NCBI GenBank assembly: GCA_024235635.1
Contig: JACKMA010000001.1
Coordinates: 1,116,001-1,180,000 of the forward strand
Origin: Zoogloeaceae bacterium
GTDB taxonomy: Bacteria; Pseudomonadota; Gammaproteobacteria; Burkholderiales; Rhodocyclaceae
Length of the DNA stretch: 64,000 nucleotides
Direction of reading: 5' to 3'
Part shown: in pieces, positions 43,758 to 52,016 of the stretch
Numbering within the stretch: position 1 is the stretch's first letter
Layout of the letters: each line of letters begins with the position of its first letter
Translations under genes and position numbers: made by a program
The notes under the pieces: generated by a model
The model's input: only the letters and a program-made list of their open reading frames with translations
What the model was told of the DNA's origin: nothing
Database searches by the model: none

Positions 43758-44690
43758 ATGGAATTCTTCCGCATCAAGAACGACATCCCCTTCATGCGCC
43801 ACGCGCTGGTGTTCAACGTGATTTCGTTGCTCACCTTCGTGCTCGCCGTGTTGTTTCTGGCGACCCGCGGCCTCAACCTGTCGGTCGAGTTCACCGGCGG
43901 CACGCTGGTCGAGGTTCATTACAGCGAAGCGCCCCAGCTTGAGCCGATCCGCCGAGCGCTGTCCGACGACGGTTACCCCGACGCCCAGGTGCAGAACTTC
44001 GGCAGCGCGCGGGACGTGCTGATCCGGTTGCCCAACCGCGATGGCCTGGAATCGTCCCGGGTCAGCGAGAAGGTGATGACCACCTTGTCGGCGGTCGACG
44101 GCGGCAGCCCGGAACTGCGTCGGGTCGAGTTCGTCGGCCCGCAGGTCGGCAAGGAACTTGCGGCCGACGGCGCGATGGCGCTGCTGCTGGTGGTGGTCGG
44201 CATCATGGTCTACCTGGCGCTGCGCTTCGAGTGGCGCTTCTCGGTGGCGGCGATCATCGCCAACCTGCACGACGTGATCATCATTCTCGGCTTTTTCGCG
44301 TTCTTCCAGTGGGAGTTCTCGCTGGCGGTGCTGGCGGCCGTGCTGGCGGTGCTGGGCTATTCGGTGAACGAATCGGTGGTGGTGTTCGACCGGGTACGCG
44401 AAACCTTCAAGAAGAAGCGCGGCATGGACACGCCCCAGGTGCTGAACCACGCGATCACCCGCACGATCTCGCGAACCGTGATCACCCACGGCAGTACCCA
44501 GATGATGGTGTTGTCGATGTTGCTGTTCGGTGGCGAGACGCTCTATTACTTTTCGCTGGCGCTGACCATCGGCATCCTGTTCGGAATCTACTCGTCGGTG
44601 CTGGTGGCGAGCCCGCTGGTGATGTGGCTCGGCGTCTCGCGCGAGCAGTTCATGAAGCCCAAGCAGGAAAAGCAGGAAGCCGTGGTCTGA
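43758..44690 (+). CDS. secF: Protein translocase subunit SecF
   Basis: A 310-residue partner of SecD with six spans. The SVEFTGGTLVEVHY motif at about 42-55 and the C-terminal GYSVNESVVVFDRVRE region near 200-215 are typical. There SecF proteins usually have YSxNDxVVVxDRxRE; here Glu stands in the place of the common Asp (NES versus NDS/NDT), a conservative change worth noting. It ends at a long inverted repeat. Confidence 0.96.
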   Translation: MEFFRIKNDIPFMRHALVFNVISLLTFVLAVLFLATRGLNLSVEFTGGTLVEVHYSEAPQLEPIRRALSDDGYPDAQVQNFGSARDVLIRLPNRDGLESSRVSEKVMTTLSAVDGGSPELRRVEFVGPQVGKELAADGAMALLLVVVGIMVYLALRFEWRFSVAAIIANLHDVIIILGFFAFFQWEFSLAVLAAVLAVLGYSVNESVVVFDRVRETFKKKRGMDTPQVLNHAITRTISRTVITHGSTQMMVLSMLLFGGETLYYFSLALTIGILFGIYSSVLVASPLVMWLGVSREQFMKPKQEKQEAVV

Positions 44691-44694
44691 CGCA

Positions 44695-44759
44695 AGCGTG
44701 GACCGGTATGCGACGCGGGGCCGCCGGTGGCGACCCCGCGTCGCATGCCGGTCCACGCT
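44695..44759. terminator. 26-bp inverted repeat between convergent secF and the DUF2322-like gene
   Basis: The arms 44695-44720 and 44734-44759 pair over 26 bp with a single T/C difference (a G-U pair in RNA) around a 13-nt loop. It begins 4 bp after the secF stop and reaches the stop codon of the convergent gene. There is no T-run, so it is either a bidirectional attenuator, an RNA-stabilising stem or a site for a protein. Confidence 0.6.
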
Positions 44760-45076
44760 CAGAGCGCGAAGACGTGCTTGACGCGGAGGGTCTCGCCGCG
44801 CTCGGCAATGCCGACCAACCGGTCGATGTTCGGGTGTCGGCCCGGATTCTGGTGCGCGTCGTCGACATGTTCGCCGTACAGTTCAAGCCCCTTGCGCGCG
44901 GCATCCGGCGTCACCGCCCCGTAGATCTGCGCGAGGTGGTTGTACACCGCCAGCGATCCGGCCTGTCCCGCCTTGTTTTCGATACGTCCGACGATCGCGC
45001 CGCTGCGGTCGATCAGCTCGATCGCCGCCAGATGCGAGACGCCGGGCAATTGCTTGAGCATGCTGGCAAAACTCAT
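44759..45076 (-). CDS. Small DUF2322-like protein
   Basis: A 105-residue soluble protein. It starts MSFASMLKQLPGVSHLAAI and contains IDRSGAIVGRIENK, LYGEHVDDAHQNPGRHPNID and a basic C-terminus. This pattern resembles the DUF2322 family of betaproteobacteria, from memory rather than a search. Function unknown. The ATG at 45076 lies 16 bp after the purB stop, so it may be cotranscribed with purB. A longer frame upstream is antisense-like sequence inside purB and is not used. Confidence 0.65.
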   Translation of the reverse strand: MSFASMLKQLPGVSHLAAIELIDRSGAIVGRIENKAGQAGSLAVYNHLAQIYGAVTPDAARKGLELYGEHVDDAHQNPGRHPNIDRLVGIAERGETLRVKHVFAL

Positions 45077-45092
45077 CGTCGTCGCGCCCGGG

Positions 45093-46460
45093 TCAGATCC
45101 GCTCGGCCAGTTCTGCCGCCTTGCCGAGATAGCTCGACGGCGACATCGCCAGCAGCCGCGCGCGGTCGGCCTCGGGAATGTCGAGCCCCGCGATGAAGCC
45201 ATGCAGCGCCTCACGGGTGATGCCCTTGCCGCGGGTCAGCGCCTTCAACTGCTCGTAGGGGTTGGCGATGCCATGACGGCGCATCACCGTCTGCACCGGC
45301 TCCGCGAGCACCTCCCAGGCGGCATCGAGGTCGGCGGCCAGGCGCACCGAATCGGCTTCGAGCTTGCCGAGCCCCTTGAGGCAGGATTCCAGCCCGAGCA
45401 CGGTATGCCCGAATGCGACGCCCATATTGCGCAATACCGTCGAGTCTGTCAGGTCGCGCTGCATGCGGGAAATCGGAAGCTTCTCGCTGAAATGGCGCAA
45501 CATCGCATTGGCAATGCCGAAATTGCCTTCCGCGTTCTCGAAGTCGATCGGATTGACCTTGTGCGGCATCGTCGACGAGCCGACCTCGCCTTCCTTGAGC
45601 TTCTGGCGAAAGTAACCGAGCGAGACGTAGCTCCAGATGTCGCGACAAGCGTCGATCAGTACGGTGTTGCATCGCGCCGTGGCATCGAACAGTTCAGCCA
45701 TCGCGTCGTGCGGTTCGATCTGGATCGTGTAGGGATTGAATTCGAGCCCGAGGGACTCGATGAAGCGCCGGTTGAAGGATTCCCAGTCGACGTCGGGGTA
45801 GGCCGACAGGTGGGCATTGTAGTTGCCCACCGCGCCGTTGAACTTGGCGCTCATCGCAACCGCCGCGATCTGGCCGCGCGCCCGCCCGAGGCGGTGGGCG
45901 ATGTTCGCCATCTCCTTGCCGAGCGTGGTCGGGCTTGCAGTCTGGCCATGGGTCCGGGACAGCATTGGCTGCCGCGCATGCTGGTGGGCAAGCTCGGCAA
46001 AGCGGGCGACCACCCGGTCGATCGCGGGCAGCACGGCATCCCGCCGGGCGTCTTCGAGCATCAGCGCATGCGAGGTGTTGTTGATGTCCTCGGAGGTACA
46101 CGCGAAGTGGAAGAATTCACCGGCAGCGGCAACATCCGACACCTCCGCGAAGCGCTTCTTGAGCCAGTATTCGACGGCCTTGACGTCGTGGTTGGTGACC
46201 GCCTCGATGCCCTTGACCTCGAGCGCCTCGTCCGCCGTGAAGCCATCGCTGACCGAGTCCAGTTCGGCCACCGTGGCAGCGGAGAATGGCGCCACTTCCG
46301 GGATCCGGTCGGAAGCCGCCAACGCCTTCAACCACTCGATTTCGACCCGGATCCGGTTCCGGATCAGGCCGAACTCCGAAAAATGCCGGCGCAAGGACTC
46401 GGTCTTGGACTGGTAGCGACCATCGAGGGGAGAGAGGGCAAGGAGGGCAGAATCGGACAT
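45093..46460 (-). CDS. purB: Adenylosuccinate lyase
   Basis: A 455-residue enzyme of the fumarase/aspartase superfamily that cleaves SAICAR and adenylosuccinate, two steps of purine synthesis. The signature SSTMPHKVNPIDFENAEG-type segment lies near residues 293-310, with the catalytic Ser in the loop before it. The N-terminal ALSPLDGRYQSK (8-19) and TSEDINN near 122-128 are PurB marks. Length is normal for the 455-residue bacterial class found in E. coli. It is isolated from other pur genes, and its only close neighbour on the strand is the small DUF2322-like gene. Confidence 0.97.
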   Translation of the reverse strand: MSDSALLALSPLDGRYQSKTESLRRHFSEFGLIRNRIRVEIEWLKALAASDRIPEVAPFSAATVAELDSVSDGFTADEALEVKGIEAVTNHDVKAVEYWLKKRFAEVSDVAAAGEFFHFACTSEDINNTSHALMLEDARRDAVLPAIDRVVARFAELAHQHARQPMLSRTHGQTASPTTLGKEMANIAHRLGRARGQIAAVAMSAKFNGAVGNYNAHLSAYPDVDWESFNRRFIESLGLEFNPYTIQIEPHDAMAELFDATARCNTVLIDACRDIWSYVSLGYFRQKLKEGEVGSSTMPHKVNPIDFENAEGNFGIANAMLRHFSEKLPISRMQRDLTDSTVLRNMGVAFGHTVLGLESCLKGLGKLEADSVRLAADLDAAWEVLAEPVQTVMRRHGIANPYEQLKALTRGKGITREALHGFIAGLDIPEADRARLLAMSPSSYLGKAAELAERI

Positions 46461-46595
46461 GGGGGCAATCCGCGAAAAAGCTGCAATTCTACCTCAGAAT
46501 CGCCGACGAGCCCTCACCGCATTCCGATAAGAGCATGAATCCGCTTGGCTTTTTCAACTTCCGGGCAAGTACGCGTGGTGCCAGCCCGCGCTCGG

Positions 46596-48959
46596 CTAAC
46601 GCACGCAGACGCGGCTGACCTGGTGCATGTCGGTGACGCCCGCGAGCACCTTCTCGATGCCGTCCTGGCGCAGCGTGCGCATCCCTTCCTCGAGCGCCTG
46701 CGACAGCAGTTGGGCAACCCGCGCCCGCTCCTGGATCAGCCGCTTGGCCTCGTCGCTGCCGATCATCAGTTCGTGCAGGCCGACCCGACCGCGATAGCCG
46801 GAGTCGGCGCATTGATCGCAGCCCTTCGGCCGGTAGAGGCGAAGATTGCCCTTGGCGTCCCCGAATCGGGCACGCCAGTCGCCCAGGATCGCGGCGCGTG
46901 CGGCATCGCTGTCCTCGACGAAGGCGGTGGTATGGCGCATGTCCTCGCAGTACTCGTGCAGCAGCGCCGACACTTCGGCGTCGTCCGGGGTGTAGGCTTC
47001 CTTGCAATCCTTGCACAGCCGCTTGGCCAGTCGCTGCGCCAGCACGCCGATCAGCGCATCGGCAAAGTTGAACGGATCCATGCCCATGTCGAGCAGACGA
47101 ACGATCGACTCCGGCGCGCTGTTGGTGTGCAGGGTCGAGAACACCAGGTGGCCGGTGAGGGAGGCTTCGAGTCCGATGGTGACGGTCTCCTTGTCGCGCA
47201 TCTCGCCAACCATGATGACATCCGGGTCAGCCCGCAGGAAGGCGCGCATGACCGTCGCGAAATCGAGGCCGGCCTTGCGATTGACCTGAACCTGGCGCAA
47301 GCCCTTCTGGGTGATCTCGACCGGGTCTTCGGCAGTCCAGATCTTGGTGTCGGGCGTATTGATGTGTCCCAGGATCGAATGCAGCGTCGTGGTCTTGCCG
47401 GATCCGGTCGGTCCGCATACGAAGAAAATGCCGTAGGGCTTGGCGATCGCACCCCGCAGGCGCTCCAGATTGGCAGCGCTCAATCCCAGCTGGTCGAGCT
47501 TGATCGGCTCGCCGTTGGCCAGGATCCGCATCACGACGTCCTCGACGCCGCCGGCGGTGGGCACGGTGGCGACCCGTAACTCGATATCGAGCGGCGCATA
47601 CTTGCGGAACTTGATCTTGCCGTCCTGGGGCTTGCGTCGCTCCGAGATGTCGAGGTCGCACATGATCTTCAGGCGTGTGACCAGGGGGTTGCGGTAGCTC
47701 GACGGGATCTCGATGTAGGGCACCAGAGAGCCGTCCTTGCGCAGGCGGATTCGGGTCTTCTCCTTGCCTGGCCGTGGCTCGATGTGGATATCCGATGCGC
47801 CCATCCGATGGGCGTCGATGATGACCTTGTTGACCAGCTTGACGAGTTCGTTGTCGGCGGCGGCGGACAGTTCCTCTGCGACCGAGTTCTCGCCGTCCTC
47901 TTCCGTCAGGTCCGACAACAGGTCGTCCACGGATCCCAGCTCGAGCGACTGCTGGAAATACTGGCCGACGGTCTGCTCAAACTCGCGGTAGGTCATCACC
48001 CGATAATTGAGCTTGGACTTCGGGAATACGTTGTTGGCCACCTTGGCCGCCTGGACCTGGTCCGGGTCGACGGTGCCGATGACGATGCCCTTGTCGCTTT
48101 CGTCGAGGGGAATCCACTGGCTCTGCTCGACGAACTCGCGCTTCAGGTTGCGCAGCAGGTCGAGCGGTTTGACCCGCTCCGCCCGATACGGCTCGTACGG
48201 AATGCGATAGAACTTGGCCAGCGCGTCGCCGATCTGCGCGAGCGACAGCCCGAACTCGTCGACCAGCACCTCCTCGGTGCGAACGCCGGCGGCCCGCGCC
48301 TTGCGCGAGGCCTCTGAAAGATCCTCGTCCGTTATCACGCGGCCGGAGACCAGACCCTCGTAGCGCGAGCGCAGGCCGACGGTCGACTGCACGCGCTGCG
48401 CAAAGGCGGTACCGAGGGTCTGCGCCAGGCCCATTAGGCCTTCCTGGGCGAGCGTGGGAAAGGGCCCGCCATGAGTCGTGTTGATCAGTTGCACGACTCC
48501 CTGCAATTGCCCCTTGTGGGCATCGACGATGGGCGCCACCAGCATCTGGTGGCTCTGGAATCCGGAGCGCTCGTCAACGTCCTTGCGAAAATGCAGGTCG
48601 GGGTGGATCCGGCTCAGTTCCTCATCGTCGTAGGCGTCAGCTATGTTCAGCAACTGGCGGCTCATCGCGACATAGCCCGAAATGCTGTCGGCACTGATCG
48701 GCAGGCGGATGGCGTTGAATTCGTGCAGTCCCGACTTGATCTTGGAGACGATCGCGCTGCGGGAGTCGTCGAGCGTGTAAATGCTGATCCGTTCGGCCCG
48801 GAACAGACTGCACAGATCCGGCGACAGTTCGAAGATGATCTCGTCGATGTTCTTGGTCGCGTGGATCCGGGTGGTGATGGTCTGCAACCCCTTGAAGAAC
48901 GCCAGGCGGGAAGTGACGTCGGATGGGCTACTCGCAACTCGCACGCTCGGGGAATTCAT
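46596..48959 (-). CDS. GspE/PilB-type secretion ATPase with N-terminal GAF domain
   Basis: A 787-residue protein. A GAF-like domain (about 10-185) is followed by an MshEN/T2SSE_N-type domain (about 200-350) and the GspE/PulE ATPase (about 380-780). Walker A GPTGSGKTTT is at about 515-524, and the aspartate-box and Walker B segments follow. A zinc site is formed by LCKDC and GCDQC pairs (CxxC...CxxC), as in GspE/PilB. There are no other type II secretion or pilus genes nearby, so this is an orphan motor ATPase with a small-molecule-sensing GAF. It is upstream of the MBL/FHA/PP2C group on the same strand, which suggests signal-linked control. Confidence 0.85.
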   Translation of the reverse strand: MNSPSVRVASSPSDVTSRLAFFKGLQTITTRIHATKNIDEIIFELSPDLCSLFRAERISIYTLDDSRSAIVSKIKSGLHEFNAIRLPISADSISGYVAMSRQLLNIADAYDDEELSRIHPDLHFRKDVDERSGFQSHQMLVAPIVDAHKGQLQGVVQLINTTHGGPFPTLAQEGLMGLAQTLGTAFAQRVQSTVGLRSRYEGLVSGRVITDEDLSEASRKARAAGVRTEEVLVDEFGLSLAQIGDALAKFYRIPYEPYRAERVKPLDLLRNLKREFVEQSQWIPLDESDKGIVIGTVDPDQVQAAKVANNVFPKSKLNYRVMTYREFEQTVGQYFQQSLELGSVDDLLSDLTEEDGENSVAEELSAAADNELVKLVNKVIIDAHRMGASDIHIEPRPGKEKTRIRLRKDGSLVPYIEIPSSYRNPLVTRLKIMCDLDISERRKPQDGKIKFRKYAPLDIELRVATVPTAGGVEDVVMRILANGEPIKLDQLGLSAANLERLRGAIAKPYGIFFVCGPTGSGKTTTLHSILGHINTPDTKIWTAEDPVEITQKGLRQVQVNRKAGLDFATVMRAFLRADPDVIMVGEMRDKETVTIGLEASLTGHLVFSTLHTNSAPESIVRLLDMGMDPFNFADALIGVLAQRLAKRLCKDCKEAYTPDDAEVSALLHEYCEDMRHTTAFVEDSDAARAAILGDWRARFGDAKGNLRLYRPKGCDQCADSGYRGRVGLHELMIGSDEAKRLIQERARVAQLLSQALEEGMRTLRQDGIEKVLAGVTDMHQVSRVCVR

Positions 48960-49017
48960 TCTCGCGCTCTCCGTCTCCTGATGCCGGAAGTACGTTCCTT
49001 GCCGGTCTCTCCGATGA

Positions 49018-49047
49018 ATTCTAACGGCGCATAATGAATTGGCCTAA
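49018..49047 (-). promoter_or_regulatory. Possible promoter of the GAF-GspE gene
   Basis: On the minus strand TAGAAT (49018-49023) lies 18 bp from TTAGGC (49042-49047). The -10 is good, the -35 poor. Confidence 0.3.
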
Positions 49048-49167
49048 GTGCGCCATGCCACCGCCACCCCTACGGCCGGACATGACCGCACGCCGGACGG
49101 CGCGCGTCTGCCCGGCGCAGACTCGGGTCGATGCGCGCCGGCAGATGCCCCGGGCAAGACCTGCGGC

Positions 49168-49935
49168 CTAGAACTCGAGTTCCATCCCCGGCTCGAGGCG
49201 TCGCGGCGACAGGCGACCTTCGTAGGACAGGATCTCGGTCATGATGCGCTCGCCCTTGCCCGGCTTGAGATGGGTCACCAGCACCTGCGGATCGCCCTCC
49301 ACCTGGTCCAGCAGCCGCGACAACAGACTCGGGCACATGTGACGCGATGCCAGCGCGAGCCCTTGCTGAGCATCCGGGAAGGCCGACTCGACGATCAGGT
49401 ATCGAAGATCGCGGATCCGGTTGATGTGTTCGATCAATTCTTCCGAATAGGTGGTATCACCGGTATAGACGAGTTTGCCTCGCCCGCTGTCGAGGCAGTA
49501 TCCGAGCGCCGGCACGGTGTGCAGCGCCGGCAGCGGGCGGATCGTCCGATCGCCGAGCCGGATCGCCTCGCCGACGCGCACCTCCTGATAGCGCAGAAAC
49601 GGTGCGCTGCGATCGGGAATCGTCGAGAAATCCGGCCAGATCAGCCAGTTGAACAGGTGAGAACGGAGGATCCGCAGCGTTTCCGCATTGCCATAGACGG
49701 TGATCGGCCGTCGCCGCTCCTCGCCGACAGTGTCAACCAGGAATGGAATGAAGGCAACGTGATCGAGATGGGCATGGGAGACGAAGACATGGTCGATGCG
49801 CAGCAGATCTTCGTAGTCGAGATCACCGACACCGCTGCCGCCATCGAGCAGGATGTCGTCATCGACGAGATAAGCCGTTGTCCGCCGATGGGCACCACCG
49901 ATTCCGCCGCTGCAGCCGAGAACCGTCAGCTTCAT
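49168..49935 (-). CDS. Metallo-beta-lactamase-fold hydrolase, possible cyclic-nucleotide phosphodiesterase
   Basis: A 255-residue soluble protein with the MBL-fold metal motif HAHLDH at 54-59, an upstream GGSGVG strand, LHTVPALGYCL, VYTGDTTYSEEL (metal-bridging Asp) and a final VTHLKPG His. This pattern resembles the class II cyclic-nucleotide phosphodiesterase-like branch of the fold, and relatives are often annotated that way. The neighbourhood (FHA, PP2C, GAF-ATPase) and the cNMP-binding kinase elsewhere in the window support a signalling role. RNase Z-like or other hydrolase activity cannot be excluded. Confidence 0.72.
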   Translation of the reverse strand: MKLTVLGCSGGIGGAHRRTTAYLVDDDILLDGGSGVGDLDYEDLLRIDHVFVSHAHLDHVAFIPFLVDTVGEERRRPITVYGNAETLRILRSHLFNWLIWPDFSTIPDRSAPFLRYQEVRVGEAIRLGDRTIRPLPALHTVPALGYCLDSGRGKLVYTGDTTYSEELIEHINRIRDLRYLIVESAFPDAQQGLALASRHMCPSLLSRLLDQVEGDPQVLVTHLKPGKGERIMTEILSYEGRLSPRRLEPGMELEF

Positions 49936-50036
49936 TTCAGGCGGCCACCTTCCGCATCGGTTCCGACCGGCAAACGAATGGCAAGCTTATACGCATCTTC
50001 GAACGATAGCGTGCGTTTGCGGATTCTGGCGCGCAT
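49932..50036 (-). CDS. Possible 34-residue small protein overlapping the MBL gene
   Basis: An ATG at 50036 opens a 34-residue frame that ends with ATGA overlap on the MBL-hydrolase start. The product is MRARIRKRTL followed by SFEDAYKLAIRLPVG and a short polar end. The frame stays open upstream as well, but without a usable start codon. It has no strong ribosome-binding site. It could be a leader peptide coupling translation of the MBL gene, or chance. The slight likeness of the extended frame to the N-terminus of lasso-peptide B2 proteins is weak and is not used for naming. Confidence 0.25.
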   Translation of the reverse strand: MRARIRKRTLSFEDAYKLAIRLPVGTDAEGGRLK

Positions 50037-50153
50037 TAAGTCACACGCGGCCTCGATGACAAGGCGGTAATTCGACCGCCGGCGCCCTACTCGGTGGAGC
50101 CGGAGGCTCCGACGGTTGCGCCGCCACCGGTTGCCGAGCTGAAAACACCTCGC

Positions 50154-50960
50154 CTAGCGCAGGAAGAACGACATCTTGACGCCGGCGATCTGGATCACGT
50201 CCTGATCTTCGAGGCGATGCGCCTGGGCATCCAGCGTCTTGCCATTCACTGACGGAAAGGTCGCGCCCTCGACGTGGGTGATGAAGTAGCCGTGCGGCCG
50301 CCGCGTGATGACCGCCACCTGCACGCCGGGCTTTCCGATTGTCGTCAGACTCTTGGTCAATGCCAACTCCTTGCCGGCATTGCCACCATTGAGGACCTGC
50401 AGCACGCCTTCGCTGATCTCTGCGGCGGCTGGTCGCGGAGCAGACACGGTCGCCGCCGGCCGCTCACCGGCAACCGGCGGCGCGTCCGCTGCGGGGTCGC
50501 GGGTGCCGGGCGCCTGTCGGCTGTCGATGATCTGCGTCTCGGAACCGCTGGTCGGAGTCGCGACCGGTTGATCCATCACGTGGGTCTCGATCAATTCACC
50601 GTTGGCATCGAGCGCCAGCGGCTTGATCGCAGCCGTCTCGATGAATTCGGACGGGTTGATGGTCCGCTCCGAACTGTTCTTGATGAACTTCAGCCGGTAC
50701 TTGCCCAGTTCGATCAGATCGTTGTTCTGCAGCACGTGCTTCTTGACCGGCTGGCCATTGACATAGGTGCCGTTGGTGCTGTTCTGGTCTTCGAGAAAGG
50801 CGTCGTCGAGGATCGTCGTGATCACCGCGTGTTCGCCACTGATCGCGAGATTGTCGATCTGGATGTCATTGTGCGGCTTGCGCCCGATGGAGAGTCGCTC
50901 CTTGTTGAGCTCAATCTCCTTCAGCACGAGTCCATCCATACTCAGGATCAACTTAGGCAT
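50154..50960 (-). CDS. Protein with two FHA domains
   Basis: A 268-residue soluble protein. FHA1 (about 1-95) has all the phosphothreonine-binding landmarks: GRKPHND with Arg27, SGEH at 41-44 and NSTNGTYVNG at 60-69. A Pro/Ala-rich linker (about 125-180) leads to a second FHA-like domain (about 185-268) with LTTIGKPGVQ and VNGKTL, but it lacks the Arg and the STNG signature, so it is probably degenerate and structural. FHA domains read phosphothreonine made by Hanks kinases, which fits the adjacent PP2C gene. The ATG at 50960 starts exactly at the family N-terminus MPKLIL. Confidence 0.87.
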   Translation of the reverse strand: MPKLILSMDGLVLKEIELNKERLSIGRKPHNDIQIDNLAISGEHAVITTILDDAFLEDQNSTNGTYVNGQPVKKHVLQNNDLIELGKYRLKFIKNSSERTINPSEFIETAAIKPLALDANGELIETHVMDQPVATPTSGSETQIIDSRQAPGTRDPAADAPPVAGERPAATVSAPRPAAAEISEGVLQVLNGGNAGKELALTKSLTTIGKPGVQVAVITRRPHGYFITHVEGATFPSVNGKTLDAQAHRLEDQDVIQIAGVKMSFFLR

Positions 50961-51100
50961 CTTCGAAACCCAGAAACACGTCCACTCCGAAACGGTCCGC
51001 CGTCGCGCTGTTGATGTCGGCTGGCCCCGCCCCATGCAGGCACCCGTCCTTGCCTGTGCCCGATCCGTGCACATTGACGACCCGATCCATCGTCTCGCGG

Positions 51101-51844
51101 CTAGAACGCCACCAGTACGACGCTGACATTATCCCGCCCCCCGTTTCGGTTTGCACATGCGATCAGCCGAGCGGTCAATTCGGACAGATCGCCGCCGCCC
51201 CGCGAGAGCTCCTCTCGTAGTTCCGAATCCGAAACCATCTCGGTCAGTCCATCGGAACACAGCAGCAGCAGGTCACCGGGCTCCACCGCAAAGCTGGAGA
51301 CGGCTGCCTCGACCTTCGGATCGACCCCGAGCGACCGGGTCAGCACGCCGCGGCCCGGTGCTCTTCTGGCCTCGGCCGCGCTAATCATGCCCCCGTCAAC
51401 GAGCTCCTGCAACAGGGAATGATCGACCGTCATGCGATGCAGCTCGCCATAACGAAAGAGATAGGCTCTCGAGTCGCCGACGTGACCGATCGTCAATACC
51501 GATCTCGAAAAGCCGGCGAGCACGACGGTGGAGCCCATGCCGTGCAGCCGGAGATCATCGCTCGAGGCCTTGATGACGGCGCGGTTGGCCTCGCCGACGG
51601 CCGCTGCGATCGCCGCCGCCTGGTCGACATCGGACAGCGCGGCGCAGTTTGCCTGGTGCAGCTTTCGCTTCACCTCACGCACGACGATCGCCGACGCGAC
51701 ATCGCCGCCCCGGTGCCCGCCCATGCCGTCCGCGACCACCGCCCAGCCGGTCACCGCATCGCCATCGACGCTGTCCTCGTTGCGCGCGCGCACTCGGCCG
51801 ATGTCGGAGGCCATCGCCATCCGTCGTGCTGGGGCCTCAGTCAT
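51101..51844 (-). CDS. PP2C-family Ser/Thr protein phosphatase
   Basis: A 247-residue metal-dependent phosphatase. The motifs RNEDSV (21-26), VADGMGGH at 37-44, GHVGDSRAY near 122-130, SDGLTEMV near 196-203 and the C-terminal GGRDNVSVV supply the metal-binding aspartates. It is a stand-alone catalytic domain, soluble and of Stp/PrpC size. It would reverse phosphorylation by a Hanks-type kinase; the only one in this window is at 9797-11077. The FHA gene follows 140 bp downstream on the same strand. Confidence 0.93.
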   Translation of the reverse strand: MTEAPARRMAMASDIGRVRARNEDSVDGDAVTGWAVVADGMGGHRGGDVASAIVVREVKRKLHQANCAALSDVDQAAAIAAAVGEANRAVIKASSDDLRLHGMGSTVVLAGFSRSVLTIGHVGDSRAYLFRYGELHRMTVDHSLLQELVDGGMISAAEARRAPGRGVLTRSLGVDPKVEAAVSSFAVEPGDLLLLCSDGLTEMVSDSELREELSRGGGDLSELTARLIACANRNGGRDNVSVVLVAF

Positions 51845-51964
51845 TTCGCTCCCGGCCGGGTTCCACGACTATCGCAGCCGGACTGTGCGACGGGGCACCC
51901 TCGATCTGGCGAACCTTCATCGTCCTCTCTTCGCGCATCGCTGTACGGACACGACAAGGTACAC

Positions 51965-51993
51965 GAAAAAAGGCGCCGCTCACACGGCGCCTT
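51965..51993 (-). terminator. Intrinsic terminator of sucC-sucD
   Basis: An 8-bp perfect stem (51970-51977 with 51986-51993, 8-nt loop) followed on the minus strand by TTTTTT, 23 bp beyond the sucD stop. Confidence 0.88.
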
Positions 51994-52016
51994 GTCACAC
52001 TTGCAGTGCTGCCGGG

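Noticed and set aside
41469..44756. A 1095-codon minus-strand open frame
   Set aside because: It is antisense to yajC, secD and secF, which have clear family motifs; long antisense frames are expected at this GC content.
49932..50100. Truncated lasso-peptide B2 protease
   Set aside because: The likeness is limited to a short hydrophobic/basic stretch; the catalytic Cys-His-Asp region is absent and there is no B1, C or precursor gene nearby.
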